Assembly (NCBI GenBank): GCA_029532625.1
Contig: JARFXM010000007.1
Location: 1,717,419-1,781,418 of the forward strand
DNA from: Lomentospora prolificans
Lineage: Eukaryota > Ascomycota > Sordariomycetes > Microascales > Microascaceae
Direction of reading: 5' to 3'
DNA: 64,000 bases
Part shown: piece after piece, positions 1-12,225 of the stretch
How positions within the stretch are numbered: the first letter of the stretch is position 1
How the letters are laid out: every line of letters starts with the position of its first letter
Notes under the pieces: generated by a model
What the model saw: only the letters and a program-made list of their open reading frames with translations
What the model was told of the DNA's origin: nothing
Database searches by the model: none
Made by a program: the position numbers and the translations under genes

Positions 1-3000
1 GATGGGAGATTTTATGTCCCACGGTGATGGCCCTGCTTTTTTTCTTGACACCTGCCAATTTTGGCCCTCCTCACTCCTTTTCCCCAGTCTCCCTCTTACC
101 GCTCCCTGCTGCCGATTACCCTTCCTTGTCTATTACCCCGCGGGGTCACCCCGACTATAAGCCATGCTAAACCCGTTTTGGGAGACTCAACTAGTGTGCC
201 GAGGTACGAACCAAATAATATTCGACCACAAACGTTCAAAAATGTTGGGGAAATTGCGGGGGAAAGTCTTCGGCTTGGGGGGAAAAGACTGTGGTTTACC
301 CCAGTGCGCCCCAGAGATTGTGGAGAAGGCCACCATCCGGGTATCCCTCGTGTTGACATCTGTCCCCTATTCTCGCAACACCTCTATTGGATCTTCGCCG
401 TCTGCACGGCCAGGCCGTCGAGTTGCCCAAGTTGCTCTCTCTTTACTGTAGGTGTCGGTGCGCCACATCTTTCAGCTCTCTCCAAATCAGTCAATCACGG
501 GCCACAATCATCCCATGAGAGTAGAAAATGAGCTTCCAGTTCACCCCACATCCGCCAGAGGTAGCATTTGAGATTCTACAAACCGTCCGGCAGTGAACTG
601 GGTCGTCGGTGGCGACAGGAAATTCATACTAATAGTCCCACAGCCCCGGAAACTAACTTATCTCCCCATTTGGTTTCCATTGGTCGGCATCTAGCCGGTT
701 TGTCCCATTTTGGCAGGTTTTTCGCCCATCCAAATCTCGATGCTGCAGCGATGCCTTCCATGCCTCCATTCCAACGCAAGATTACGCACTGCCTGCTAGC
801 TAGCTAATAAACTCTATCACCGGATATACGGTTAGACTCATGAAATACACTCGGTTGTATCTGAGATAAGGTAGCTCGGCAATCTATCCGAGGGTCTAGA
901 ACACGCGTCAGAAGATGGACTCAATAAATGACGAGGCCATTCGCGGCGCAACTGCCGTACATATCCACTTTACCCTTGTGTTCGAAGTGCAATGCTTGCT
1001 GGCTGCATGTAGGTTCGCTGGCCTTGAATGCCGTTGTCCGTCACACACTGGTGGGTTTTGAGCTACAGGGGAGACAAATGTGAGGCTGTGCCTTGGGTCG
1101 AAAAGACGCCAAGGGGGATCTAAAGTGTTAGCCTGCTCCATGCGAATGGTACGCTTATGGGGCACACTCGGTCACATTTTGAGATAGAATAACGCAACTC
1201 GATCACGTAAACGCTAACGTCGTTTGTTTCTTCTATTTTGCCTGCATTCAACTTTATCAATTTCCCCGGTGCCACAGGAAGTCGAATCAGTCACACTGAT
1301 CAAGCCGAGGATGTCGACTTAGAGGTGTGACCATATCTCAGTGTTCAACCTAGCATTATAGACATTATATGCCATACTACTGAGTACTGCCTCATTTCAC
1401 TTCCAATAGCATTACATGACAGCCGCCTGGGTCGGGAAAGATTGAGGAAAGAATAACCTTCACTAAAACATACAGAGCAGGCTCGAGGATTCGTATTCAC
1501 TTTCCACCATCTCGATATCCTATGCCGCGACCCCTTCGGTTCCAGCAACATGCGTCAAAATTGGATCCAAACGGTAAAGTCCGATGCAGTGTGAACATTA
1601 ACGAGTCCTGAATTGAGGCTCTTGGGGAATAGAGGGCGATGGCATCTTACCGCCATCAGGGACAGCCCAAAGCTACGGGCACCGGTTTACAGCGAAATGT
1701 AAGTACTAAACTAGTACGTCGGGAGGATTTGATGTTACTGTAGGGAATCGCAGGTGATACGATAAGGATCAGTCTTGTTCTCGTGTTGATGGACATCGTA
1801 CTCGCTTTCAAGTGGCGTTTTGGAGCCTCATGTTAACGAACGGACTTTGGCCGACGACCCCGCAACCATGATATTTATGCGTGCATAAAAGCGATGTGCA
1901 CCTTGCATGCAGTCGCCAGCTATTCTGTCTCACGCGGAAGTCGTAACAGCGCAGTTGAAGTCAAGGCCTTATTCTGCAGTACGACACCGAAGTTGGCTCA
2001 GGTAGACCTCTGCGATTGACACGACTGTAGGAGCGCCGCGGGCTCATCATTATCTGAGTGCCAGGTGGTGTGGGTGAAGGCGGTAATTCATTGCACAACC
2101 CTATGCCAAGCCACAAGGTCGAGACGTGGACACTGGTGGAGAATAGCCAGCCAGCTACATTTGGGCCAAGCACCACAGTACCGAAGGATTTGTGGTCGTA
2201 CAATTGATGGGGGAGGATATCTCAACGGCGCAATCAAGACTGACTTTTCCGGAAACTTGTGCTCCTTCGATCCAGTCTCTTTGCAGTTTGCGAATGTGGC
2301 GTGACTACCGAGGTATACCTTACTTAAAAGCATCTCCAACCCTTTCTCATGCTATTCTTATTAGAGAATATCGTTTTAGGGGCCGAGAATCCTTTGCGGG
2401 AATGTGGGCTGAGCTCGAGGACATTTGAGATATCCCTGTCGCCGTTCTTGAACTCGTTCGATTGTTGGTATGTATATCGGTCTCCCTCCAATCCGCGTGG
2501 AGCCGTTGGCCCACCACTAAAATTAAGTGTTCAAATTGGCACGCAAAGTCAATCGACCCAGGCGTGTGGAAATAGGGCTCACTGGCTGGTCAGGGGGTAG
2601 GATAAACTCAGATTCCCTTCCGCCAACTAGGCACGAACTCCTCGCGTTGATTCAAGGTGCAATCGTTCTAACACGCGCAAAATACCGGCTCGGCCCAGAC
2701 TAAGAGGCCCAATGTTGGTTATCCTCGCTAGAAACACGGCTTAATTAGCAGACCTTGTAGTGGGCTCCACGCTTGAAGCTGCAGTCCCGCCTCCGATGAT
2801 CGGACCGAGCCTCCCGTGAGGACGCCACTCGTATGACGACACTTGAGGAGAAGAAATTCGTTCAACACCTACACTTCACCCGCGGGTGATGATCTACCAT
2901 CGAAACACATCAATCTCCATGAAGCTATGTATTGCCTGACAAAAAAAGGGTCGTTATATTCGAGATTATTATTAAATTGTGTACATGAAAAGGGCGGTGC

Positions 3001-3216
3001 CTGGCCTCAAGCACGAACAGCCCACGAAATATTAAAAGAGCACTATTGACGTTCACATATCTAAGCCAGCCTATGTTGGCGGCTGTCGTTGCCTCAGCTA
3101 GATCGAAGCTTTCGTAGATGACTGCCCTCGGTGGCCGACCAATGTATCCTTCCCGGAGGATACTGGCGGCTTTCGGCATAGTCTTTCGCTTCACCAATAT
3201 CCACGCCATGAAGTTC
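1..3216. other. Gene-free stretch, no recognisable coding
   Basis: I read both strands and found no ORF with a recognisable domain, no splice-linked chain of short ORFs and no RNA gene. The longest ORF (61-531, plus) has a low-complexity composition without family motifs. Base composition is ordinary, unlike the AT-rich end of the window. The part next to 3217 should include the 3' UTR of the sterol desaturase. Confidence 0.5.
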
Positions 3217-4293
3217 CTACTCCGCCTTGGGCTTTTGTTGGATCGGATTGCCCTTCTCGTCGACAAGGCCCTTTTCCCTCATCACCCTCAAAGCGTCGTG
3301 AAGAGGGTCGAGCTCAGGCTTTGGGGGACGGTGGGAGTCGAAGTAGCTATCGGCCCAAGTGAAGTACTGGCCGTAATTGACGGTGAAATACATATGGTGG
3401 AGCGTATGGTGGGCGGGGCTGTTGATGTATTTCTCAAGCCAATGGCCCGTAATCATGTCGCCATCGTGAATGAAGATGGTCCAGATCTGCACAAGCCCGA
3501 ACAAGATGAAGTAAAGGTACTTTTGAACAGGGCAGATGAAGACAAATATGCTAGAGTTGCTTGTCAGAGGGCGTTGAGGATGAAATTGAGTAAGGCTCTG
3601 GAGACTCACTGATATGGCAAAGACTGGACGTAGCCATCGACTGGATGGAAAGCCAAAGCAGCCCACGGTGTTGGCACTACAATATCCCGATTAGCAACGA
3701 GTCCGGCGTTGGAACCAAGAGAGAAGACTCGGCTTACCAATCCACTTATGATGCGGCTTATGGACGTATTTGTAGACGCTAGGATGATGCTCAAGTCGAT
3801 GAATCCAATAGATGAGGAAGTCGTTCCAAATCATGAAGAGGACGGTTGAAATGCCGAGCCACGCCCAGCCGTAGTCCGCGACATCCGTATACAGAAGGCT
3901 CTTGCCGCGAACTTCGGCGAGGAAGAAGGGAAGAGTCATGATGTTAATCCAGGGAACAGCCTTCATGGACGACACAATCTCCTGTCGCACTTGGTTTTTC
4001 AGAAACCGCGGGTGGTACTCGAGGCGGCGATCAAAGACGAAATAATACGAGAAGGCGCTAAATATCCAGTAAAGAGATGTCGCGCCAATCTGCGTAATTA
4101 TGAGAATGGAGATGCATTGCCGAAGAATATCGTCTCGCGGCCAGGCGGATCCGAAGGACAACGGCGACACTGGCAGGTCGATGTCGGGGTACGCGGTCGT
4201 GTTGGCGCCGGCGGTAGCGGCTGGCGCGGGAACGAAGTAGGCGTAGGCCTTGTCAAAGACCAAAGGATCTAGTATCTCGAGTGCTACGTCCAT
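3217..4293 (-). CDS. ERG3: Sterol C-5 desaturase (Erg3 type)
   Basis: Fatty-acid-hydroxylase-superfamily enzyme that introduces the C5-C6 double bond of ergosterol in the ER membrane, using a di-iron centre and cytochrome b5 electrons (family knowledge). Exons 3738-4293, 3610-3676 and 3217-3550 give 318 aa; introns of 61 nt (3677-3737) and 59 nt (3551-3609) have GT-AG ends. The three histidine clusters are present: HRLEHH about residue 165, HKPHH about 178 and HHTLHH about 255. Hydrophobic segments flank them. The start is the ATG at 4293; an upstream in-frame codon at 4356 would add 21 residues with little family character. Length is close to the usual 320-370 aa. The gene looks intact. Many fungi have two or three ERG3 paralogues, so this may be an accessory copy next to a dead ABC exporter rather than the sole housekeeping gene. 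Confidence 0.9.
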
Positions 4294-4959
4294 TTTTGAA
4301 GGCGGCGCGTCCTGGCGGCGTGAGATGAGTGAGTAGACCAGCTGCGAACAGTCCAATTGGCGCGAGGTTTTGTGTTGGCGGAGGGGAGCGATTATCTATG
4401 CTCTCCTATTTTTTTTCTTCTGACACTTTTGCCTAAAATATAGGGCACCAAGGGCTCTTTCCAGGCAGAACAATTCGATTCCCGGCCCGACCATGCCCCA
4501 GCCCCAACACAATAATTAACATCGATCCACCTCAGCCAATCATGCTCGGCCTGGCTCCACATCCCAGTTTTTCTGGGCTCATCCGGAAAGACGCACACCG
4601 GCGAGGGGGACCGCCGCACTTTCCCAATCACGACGCTGCTCATCCCACCTTGCATGCATGCGATGCACTCACGTAGATTATTCTTATAGCGGGACTAAAA
4701 ACTCGTACTCGTATTGAACGCCGACCTTAGTCAGAATTTTTGTTTTCGCCATTTCCCGCACGCCACTCCTGTCTCCTGCCTGATAGGCTCATAGCTACGG
4801 TCCTCCCCTACATGTAGAAACGGGCATCATCACGACATAAGAATCAGGAGGTCGCTGGACACCCTCCCTTTTTTTCCGATTGATATTACGCTGGAGGGTG
4901 AAGCTCGGCGTGTCGAGGGAGCGCCCAGCGCCATTTCCCTGTGAACCCCTCTCGCAGTG
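4294..4959. promoter_or_regulatory. Upstream region of ERG3-type gene
   Basis: About 670 bases between the desaturase start and the first recognisable residues of the ABC relic. It should hold the desaturase promoter and 5' UTR. I see no TATA box or sterol-element sequence that I would defend. The ORF at 4392-4655 (minus) has no family motif. Confidence 0.35.
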
Positions 4960-7728
4960 ATGACGGCCAATAATGAATCCAGTACCAAAGAGGATGGGGA
5001 CCGTCGCGAGACAAACGAGTGCAATCTTCCAGGCCACAACATGAGAAAGAACCAGGGCAATGGTAAAATTGACCAGAATAGCAAATACCGTACCCATGGT
5101 TGGGCCGCTAAAACCACCAATAGCAGCGCTGTCTCTCGTGATAATGACAAGGAGCTTCGATGAGCTTTCGACTTGATGCCATTGGATGTCCTGCTCCATA
5201 AGTGACCTGAAGCAGAGCACACGGATAAGATAGAGGAGTCGTTTAGATATTACTCCAAAGCAGGACCAGGCGGGAAAATTGGCCAGGAGATCGATACACG
5301 CCAGCATGAACATGAGGCCAGAGTAGAACTTCCCGCTAGATCGGATCTCATCGGGCTCGTTGCTGTGTGGGTTGAGATCGCCAATAGCAAAACCGAGTGC
5401 GAGAGCTGGGAAAGGTGCAGCCGACAAGGATAGCAGCAACAAATGCGGTAAGGAGCCATGGCAGAGATGGCCTCACAAGCTGTCCGAGACTACGCGCCAC
5501 GGAACCAAAGGGCCGGGTTTCATCTAGCTTCACCGGCTCTTCGTTACCTTTTCCCAACGAGACGGGACCCTTGTTGACCTTTTCATTCTTTTCGTCCAGT
5601 ATCGGATCATCGGTCCTGAGAGTCGACCCCTCGATGGAATCTCCGGCGACCGACCCCTCCTCGCGTACGTGCGCGGTACCAAAGGACTGGAGGTTAGCCA
5701 TCCGAGCAAAGGTACCGCGCTCAATGGCGATGAGCTCCGAATAACTATGTTCCCTGTTCCACAACCTGACCTGCCTCCACGATGACAATATTACCCGCAT
5801 TTCGAATCGTAGAAAGGCGGTGAGCGACGCAAATGACCGTTCGATGATCGGCTGCGCGATCAACGGCTTCTTGGATGCGCCGCTCGCTCGCGAGTCAAGC
5901 GCGGACGTTGCCTCATCAAGCCCCAAAATTCTCGGATCGCGGATCAAAGCTTGCGCTAATGCAACACGCTGACGTTGGCCGCCACTGAGCTTGTTGCCCT
6001 TGGCCCGGCTACAGTGCCGTAGCTATTCTCGAGACGTTGGATAAAAGAGGCGGCGTCGGCTTGCTCTGCGGTGTCTTAGAGGACGAGCCGGAAGATCTCC
6101 TCCGCCTCGGGACCAAAGCTCTGGATTGTAGTGTTAATACCCTTTCCTTTGGATACACATCTCCTCCATTTGCGAGCTGTAGAGGAAGTCCTTCAAACAT
6201 TGATGCGCAGAGCTGGGTGAGTTGATAAAGCCTAGAGCAATATTCTCGACCATTGACCCATTCATCAGCTATGGTTCTTGTTGGACGAAGCTCATGTAGC
6301 TTCTCAAGTCCCGGACGTTGAGTCCTTTGAGATCGCGTCCTGCAATCGTGATTGAACCGTGGATCGGACCATACAGTCTTCCGAGAAGAGCTGCAATGGT
6401 GGACTTGCCACTGCCAGAAAGACCGGGAATGGCCGTATGTGTACGTGCCGAGAAAGAGAGGGTGGCATGTCGCAGGGCTGGCTGCTGGAGACGGCTAGTA
6501 TAGGCAAAAGAAACGTTATACAGCGCGGTATTCAGTGGTGTTGCCTAACATGACACCAGCTTGCTTGGTCAGCGGGACGAAATTGATGCAAGCGGCGACT
6601 GTACTTACCATCTACGAGGATCTAAATGACAGTGTAGATCGTGCCGACTGTCACCAGCGCCTGCAGAGGTCTTGGCAATGCACTTACTGCCCTGTCAGAA
6701 AGCCAAGGCATTTCCTGCATACGCGATGAAGTACAGGAAACCAGCCTGAATCGCAGCCACTGCGGCCTTCTTGACCCCGTCTTTGCTTGCCTTTGACGCC
6801 AGAAGCGAAAACTGAGCCTCTAGCCGAGCTTCTGCGCTGAACGCTTGATCGACAGAAATGTTTGTTAGAGCCTCTCCGGCCAGAGCGGATGCAGAAGAAA
6901 TCGATCCTGCCAAGAGGGCTGAATATTTTCCAAAGAATCGACCAACAACAGACATGACAAGGAAGGTTGGTATCATCGATGAGAGCATGCCGGCGAATTT
7001 GGCTTGTTTGATGAAGGCAATGATGGTAAAGAATGTGACGGAGAAGGATATGCTCGTGATAAGATGCCGGCCTTTTTCCAAAGTACCAGCTTGAATCGCG
7101 CTAATATCCCCATGCAGGCGTGAGGAGACATCGCCTGCGCTCGCGCGGGCATCGAAGAACGAAGGGGGCTGGCGGAGGAGAGCGTGAAGATAGACGACAC
7201 GCAAACTCTAAGCAAGTCGCTGGACAGTGACACCTCAAATAGTAATATAAGCATAAATGATTACGAAGGCCCCGATCGCAATATAGGCCATGAGAGCGGT
7301 TTTGCTATTGATCGGGAGACGCGTAGTCTTGGGCGGTCCCTTAGGCGGCTTCGGCAGCACAGGTCGCATCGTTCATGTCGTCAACCAGTTGACGGAAGAC
7401 AACAGTAACGAAGGGGAAAGGCGTGCCAGCTACCACCGCAAAAGTGGTGCCGGCAATGATGAGACCGATATCGAGCCATGTTGGATCCGCCGCGAATAGA
7501 AGGCGTACGAAAATTGTGGCTTGTTTTAAGATCTATACAATTAACCGCTGATGCCTCTACAAGATCAGATGAAGTGCCCTACTGGAGGCTTTTCCTTTAT
7601 ATCTTGTTCCCCCTTTAACTTGGTCTCATTTATTTCAGTGCTTTGCTCAGCGTTCTTCTCGTCCCCTGCCCTGCAGTAGAGATGCTATCGGGGGGAGGCA
7701 ATGACAGGTCAACCGTGTTTATAGCCAT
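4960..7728 (-). pseudogene. ABC multidrug exporter relic (MDR/ABCB type)
   Basis: Remains of a full-length TMD-NBD-TMD-NBD exporter. In order from 7728 are an acidic N-terminus, the TMD1 start (residues such as FVTVVFRQL near 7390), a 169-codon piece of TMD1 (6695-7204), Walker A GSGKST at 6399-6416, Q-loop VQQEP near 6290, signature LSGGQ at 5975-5989, Walker B/D-loop LDEATSALDS near 5900, and the first helices of TMD2 (about 4980-5440). The pieces lie in different frames. There are stops just after the Q-loop and inside NBD1, and about four extra bases near 5741-5750. Homology fades near 4970, so the rest of TMD2 and all of NBD2 are missing. No splice pattern repairs these breaks. An intact paralogue elsewhere is likely. 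The exact ends are uncertain. Confidence 0.85.
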
Positions 7729-8967
7729 GGTTAGGAGTGCTTCTATATTGCCCAAGTCAATCACAGGAGATACATCGAAGCCCAATCTATATCAATGAAA
7801 GCGGGGAAGATGGACGCAGGGGTTCGAAGACATCCGATGATTGCAACAGAATTAACTATACAACAGGATGCAAAGGCTTCGAATAGAGCACTTGGTTCTG
7901 AATATGGATTACCAGAGAAATGTCTAAAGGATAGTGGTTTTCATGTAGGTTAGAACTTAGTATTACTATATCATCTTAAGAATTTAGTATTGAAATAAAG
8001 GATACTCGGTCAGCATGAATTGCCCTAAGAAAGTAGTAGAGAAGCTTTTTTAGGATTCTCTACCAGGGTGATTGAATTCATCACTTAGTACTAATAGTCA
8101 GGGACTCCGTGTGAGAGACCATGGAAATGAACTTCCGCTAATTAATGAGGGATAATCAACCCCCGAAGCGCAGATGCGCCATAGATCGCACCGTATTCTA
8201 AAGCGGCAGAGTATCGGTTCATCAAGTGACACAAGGTGCTGCACTTATGGTTAGCAGCACATTGGCGTGTGGTTACTCCAAATTTGAGACCCAAGGCGGC
8301 GAAATGGCTAACGAAATGTGGTGGCGTTCAACTTGCAATCGCTAGCAACCGTTCAGATGCTATACTGGCTGACTGACTGCGGCCTGGCTTGTACCAGCGC
8401 TCGTGGTAACTAGTTGGGAGGCAGCATAATATGCGAGGCGCTTGTCGAGACGTTGGTGTGACAGAACAACCTCAGTCTCCTGGTCGCTGCCCGTGTGCCA
8501 CCCTACAAGCAGGCAGTTTACTCGACTTTAAGAATGCCCTCAATTTCGCAACGCAACCTGATTTCTCCCAGCTTCTCGGTCATCACGAAAGCGGTGGTAT
8601 TCGACCTCTCATTTCTTGCGCGGGTTACTTAACGGGGAGGAAGGTAAACGAAGGACGAGATTTTCACGTCAAATGTCATTGTCGTACTGCTGCAAAGTCA
8701 GGATACCGGCGAATGAAGATGGAAAAGAAGGCTACATACAACATATTAACTGGGACTGGGGTTCGTTCACGCCTGTCAAGCTGGGTACTATAGTTGAGCT
8801 GACATAGCTAGCGGTGTATTACTGCGTGTCTCGCCTTTACACTCTAAGAGCTTGGGATGTTAATAATCCCAGCGCAAGTCTGAGCGGTTTCCAAGTTGTG
8901 AATCCGGAAATTTTGCACTGTTATCTAGTTCTGCAAAAGTCACAAGACGGAAACTACAGATCGGAGG
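7729..8967. other. Intergenic, no supported gene
   Basis: About 1.2 kb between the ABC relic and the next ORF. The ORF at 8431-8793 (plus) has no domain, no membrane segment and no signal peptide, and I treat it as chance. The part near 7900-8100 is somewhat AT-rich. I see nothing else. Confidence 0.4.
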
Positions 8968-9348
8968 CTATGGCTCTGCCGCCTGTTGCTCCGAAGTTCT
9001 CTTTTCTGGAGGTAATAATAAGTTAGATGCCCGTGTCCGGGGCCTAAAGTGGTTGAGGAGCGCCTGGGCCTCTGCGTTGTGGTTAGGTTCATCGTAGCCA
9101 CTGGTTTTATTCCAACGAGTTAAGGCGAACCAATTTCCAATATCAAAAAATGCGAATACACCATACACAATGGCCGACATTGTTAAGCAAATACGAAGTA
9201 TTTCACTTTGGAACCATGGATCCAGGAGGTGTCGAACCAACCCCGGCTTGGCTGGTGCAAATCCTTGTCTTCGGAGCTCGGAGATAAGCCGGGACGCGTT
9301 GAATGGCGGAAGCCGGCATGCGTGTGGCGACATTGCTTTGACTATCAT
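8968..9348 (-). CDS. Hypothetical 126-aa protein, one membrane segment
   Basis: Single ORF from ATG 9348 to stop at 8968. I do not recognise a family. One hydrophobic stretch of about 22 residues (near residues 50-72, containing MSAIVYGVFAFFD) is followed by a polar tail. It lies head-to-head with the MFS transporter start (178 bases apart), which would allow a shared promoter. Composition is plausible for coding, but there is no second line of evidence. It could equally be the broken C-terminus of a membrane protein or a chance ORF. Confidence 0.3.
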   Translation of the reverse strand: MIVKAMSPHACRLPPFNASRLISELRRQGFAPAKPGLVRHLLDPWFQSEILRICLTMSAIVYGVFAFFDIGNWFALTRWNKTSGYDEPNHNAEAQALLNHFRPRTRASNLLLPPEKRTSEQQAAEP

Positions 9349-9525
9349 CCCCGCTCCATCAAGTTTAATTGCATTAATTGGACGGTTCACCAACGTTTAT
9401 TGCCATAAATTTGCATCGAGGACACACACATACACACATACACATAGTTGGTCCTTATTACCTGCCTTAGAAGGCACCTATCTTTTCGCCCCAACGCCTG
9501 TTGACCGGGCACATCAAACTTGGTG

Positions 9526-11155
9526 ATGGCAAGCGAGACACGGAGGCCAAGGCTGATTCGGGCCGCTCAGTCGTGTGCTGATGAACTCGGCCTAACCTCC
9601 TTTTATCACACGCCTCCTGATGTTAAAATCCTATGTCTCCTGCGGCTTACGCGAATGTTCGGTTACGGGGCTTTGACGTTGGTTTTAGCTACATTTTTAC
9701 GGGAGCTGCAGGTGTCGAGGACAGCCATCGGCTTTTTCATGACCCTGACGTTAGCTGGCGATGTCATGATTAGTTTTGTTTTAGCGTTGTTTGCTGACAG
9801 CATCGGCCGGCGAGCAGTCCTATGTTTTGGGTCATCCTTGATGATTGTTAGTGGCATCACTTTTGCCTTGTCCGAGAATTACTGGGTCCTTCTCATCGGT
9901 GCAATCTTGGGGATTTTGAGTCCAAAGTGAGCCAACCTGATCCTTCCTCTCGACCCGGAATCCAAAACGGCGTAAGCTGACCATAGCTGCAGTGGAGGCG
10001 AGACTGGCCCATTCAGAGCCATTGAAGAGAGTACAGTCGCTCACCTGACAAACACACGCCGAAGGAGCGATATTTATGCATGGTACAATGTATCGGGGAC
10101 CATCGGATCAGCCTTTGGCATGATCATCTGCGGTTGGGTCACTCAATATTTGCATGCAGTCCTCGGATGGCCACTTGTCGAGAGCTACAGAGTAATGTTC
10201 TATGGTTATGCCAGCATCGGCGCACTCAAGATCTTACTCGTTTCCAGGCTTAGCCGTGCGGTCGAGTGGGATACTGAAGGCAGAGAGGCTACAAGCCCTC
10301 TTTTGTCTTCGAGTGACACCGAGACAACGCCTCTTTTAAGAGAGAACGTCTCTAGGACCAGTGCGAACCCATCATCCACTGGAACAGGGAACGGCCTGGC
10401 GCTTCCGTCTATCAGCCGGGAGAGCATCAAGGTCATGTCTGTCCTCTGCCTTTTGTTTGCCTTGGATGCCTTCGCAACGGGTCTTTCTCCGCTGTAAGTC
10501 CCGGGTTTCTCTCACTAGCCGCAATATGGTACTAAGGAATCGTCACAAGGACCTGGGTAACGTTTTTCTTCCGCACTCGCTACGGACTCGATGAAGGAAC
10601 TCTTGGTTCTCTGTTCTTCACTACAAGGATCATGGCAGCTGTTTCTATGATCTTAGCGTCCTCGTTGGCGAAGCGTCTTGGCAATGTCAAGGTAAATGCT
10701 GCATCTATGCACTCATCGCCCATTCACCCCGCTAACGAGATAAACCCACGTGTTATTAGACCATGGTTTTTACCCATCTTCCGTCAGCTGTATTCCTTGC
10801 GCTTATCCCAATTCCCGACGACGTACATCTATCGGTCGTGTTCCTCGTTCTACGTTCTTGTCTGCAATCCATGAGTATCGCCCCTCGCTCGGCGTTTATC
10901 GCGGCCATGGTGCTCCCCGAGGAACGAACAGCTGTCATGGGTATGGTTAATGTAGTAAGGACGACCTCCCAGAGCCTTGGGCCCCTAGTTACAGGATTTC
11001 TGGCGGACCACGACCTCTTTTGGACCTCATTCGTTTGTGCAGGGAGTCTGCGAGCATCTTATGACATTGGTCTTCTCGTTCTGTTTAAGAACCGTGAGCA
11101 CGATAGATCAAAAGGGGAAACGGAAGAAGACGGGAACGAAGAACCGAGACCCTAA
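9526..11155 (+). CDS. Major facilitator superfamily transporter
   Basis: Proton-coupled or facilitative transporter of the MFS; the substrate is not readable from sequence. Four exons (9526-9926, 9993-10493, 10550-10691, 10760-11155) give 479 aa; introns are 66, 56 and 68 nt. The N-terminal half has six hydrophobic segments with motif A between TM2 and TM3 (ALFADSIGRRAVL, about residues 88-99). A stretch GPFRAIEEST follows the first intron, a residue pattern I associate with a fungal MFS group related to yeast YCR023C. A hydrophilic, acidic central loop (with LLSSSDTETTPLLRE) separates the halves, and the tail is charged. The start is the ATG at 9526. The first-intron acceptor could be 9986 instead of 9992; both keep the frame. 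The gene appears intact. Confidence 0.85.
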
Positions 11156-11296
11156 GGGCTGTGCACTTGTGCATTGAAAATTGCGAGCATTCGGCTAGCG
11201 TGGGGATATAAACGGTGTCTAGTACTGCTTGCTTGAAGTAGAGATTCAAGTACTTGACTAGAATTATCACTATCTTGGAGGCTCCCGTACGATTTG

Positions 11297-12225
11297 CTAT
11301 CCGTGGTGGACAGGACACCCAGGCGCCTCACTATCATTGTCCAAGTTGGCCCCAGTGATTAACCCTTCAGCAATAGTATTGTCCTTGTCGATTTGCCGAA
11401 ACATCTCCAACGGGTCATACCAGATCTCAATCGACCGGACCTTGAATTCTTCGTTTACCCTAGCAACCATCATGCCCTGAACTTCGATGATTCCGCCATG
11501 GGCTTTGACTCTGACCTTCTCTCCCTTACTACGAGCTGATCAGTTTCTAGGTACCGAGTGATTTGGTGGAGAGCGGGAAAGGAGCGGAGCTGGGTAGTCC
11601 TGTGGGAACGTACGCGTTGGTTCCTATGTAATCATTGGCCATCTGGCCCCAGTGCCTCCACCTGCATGTCACCGTAGGAGGACCGCTGTAGATCTCCAAT
11701 ATCTCCCAGGCAAAGGTCGGCATCATCCTCTTGAATGACTTGTGGCTTGCGTCGAAACTTGAATTTTCGGGGTCATAATACTGATTGGGGGGGATTAAAG
11801 AGTTATAGGTCCCCATCGTGAGGACGTCACGCGCGCTCCGTGCAGGCCCGCCGTTGAAGGAGAGGCTATAGCCGACCTCGGGATCAATCGTTCGCCAGTC
11901 CTTTAGATCAGTCTTGAAGGAGGCTTCGATCTCCCAGTTTTTGACGAGATTCTCGACCAAGCTTTCGAGGCTTCCCGCCGCGTGGTTCATTTTCTTTCCT
12001 ACAAAACAGAGTAAGCCTCATTACAAAAAAAAAAAAAAGAAATGGAGGAATAAGGCGATCTTTTCTCCCCATCCTGTGTCTGCACATACCTTCGGTGTAA
12101 AACTTCCGCGTCCGGGAGTAATCCGGCAGCCGTCCGTACCTCCAGGTGGCCGTAGAATCCTTTAGAACAGCATTGGAATCCAACACGATATCTGGAAGGA
12201 CGGGGGCCGGCGTTGTTTCAGTCAT
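11297..12225 (-). CDS. SnoaL-like / pathogen-related family protein
   Basis: Three exons (12090-12225, 11614-11998, 11297-11528) encode 250 aa; introns are 91 and 85 nt. The protein resembles the SnoaL-like (NTF2-fold) family that includes the plant protein annotated as pathogen-related protein. Shared features are an N-terminal TWRYGRLPDY, the block VKNWEIEASFK, YDPENSSF, the core EILEIYSGPP followed by CRWRHWGQM, then a last strand EIWYDPLEMFRQI. There is no signal peptide, so it is probably cytosolic. The molecular function of fungal members is not settled; NTF2-fold proteins often bind small hydrophobic ligands. The second intron uses a GTACGT donor and an acceptor at 11529 that restores the motif KGEKVRVKAHGG. 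It is transcribed towards the MFS gene, with their stops about 140 bases apart. Confidence 0.8.

Noticed and set aside
61..531. 156-codon ORF at the window start
   Set aside because: No domain, no signal and overlapping ORFs on the other strand; Ser/Pro/Arg-rich composition is typical of chance frames in GC-balanced DNA.
3118..3612. 164-codon plus-strand ORF over the desaturase
   Set aside because: It is antisense to the third exon of the ERG3-type gene, which has the family histidine motifs.
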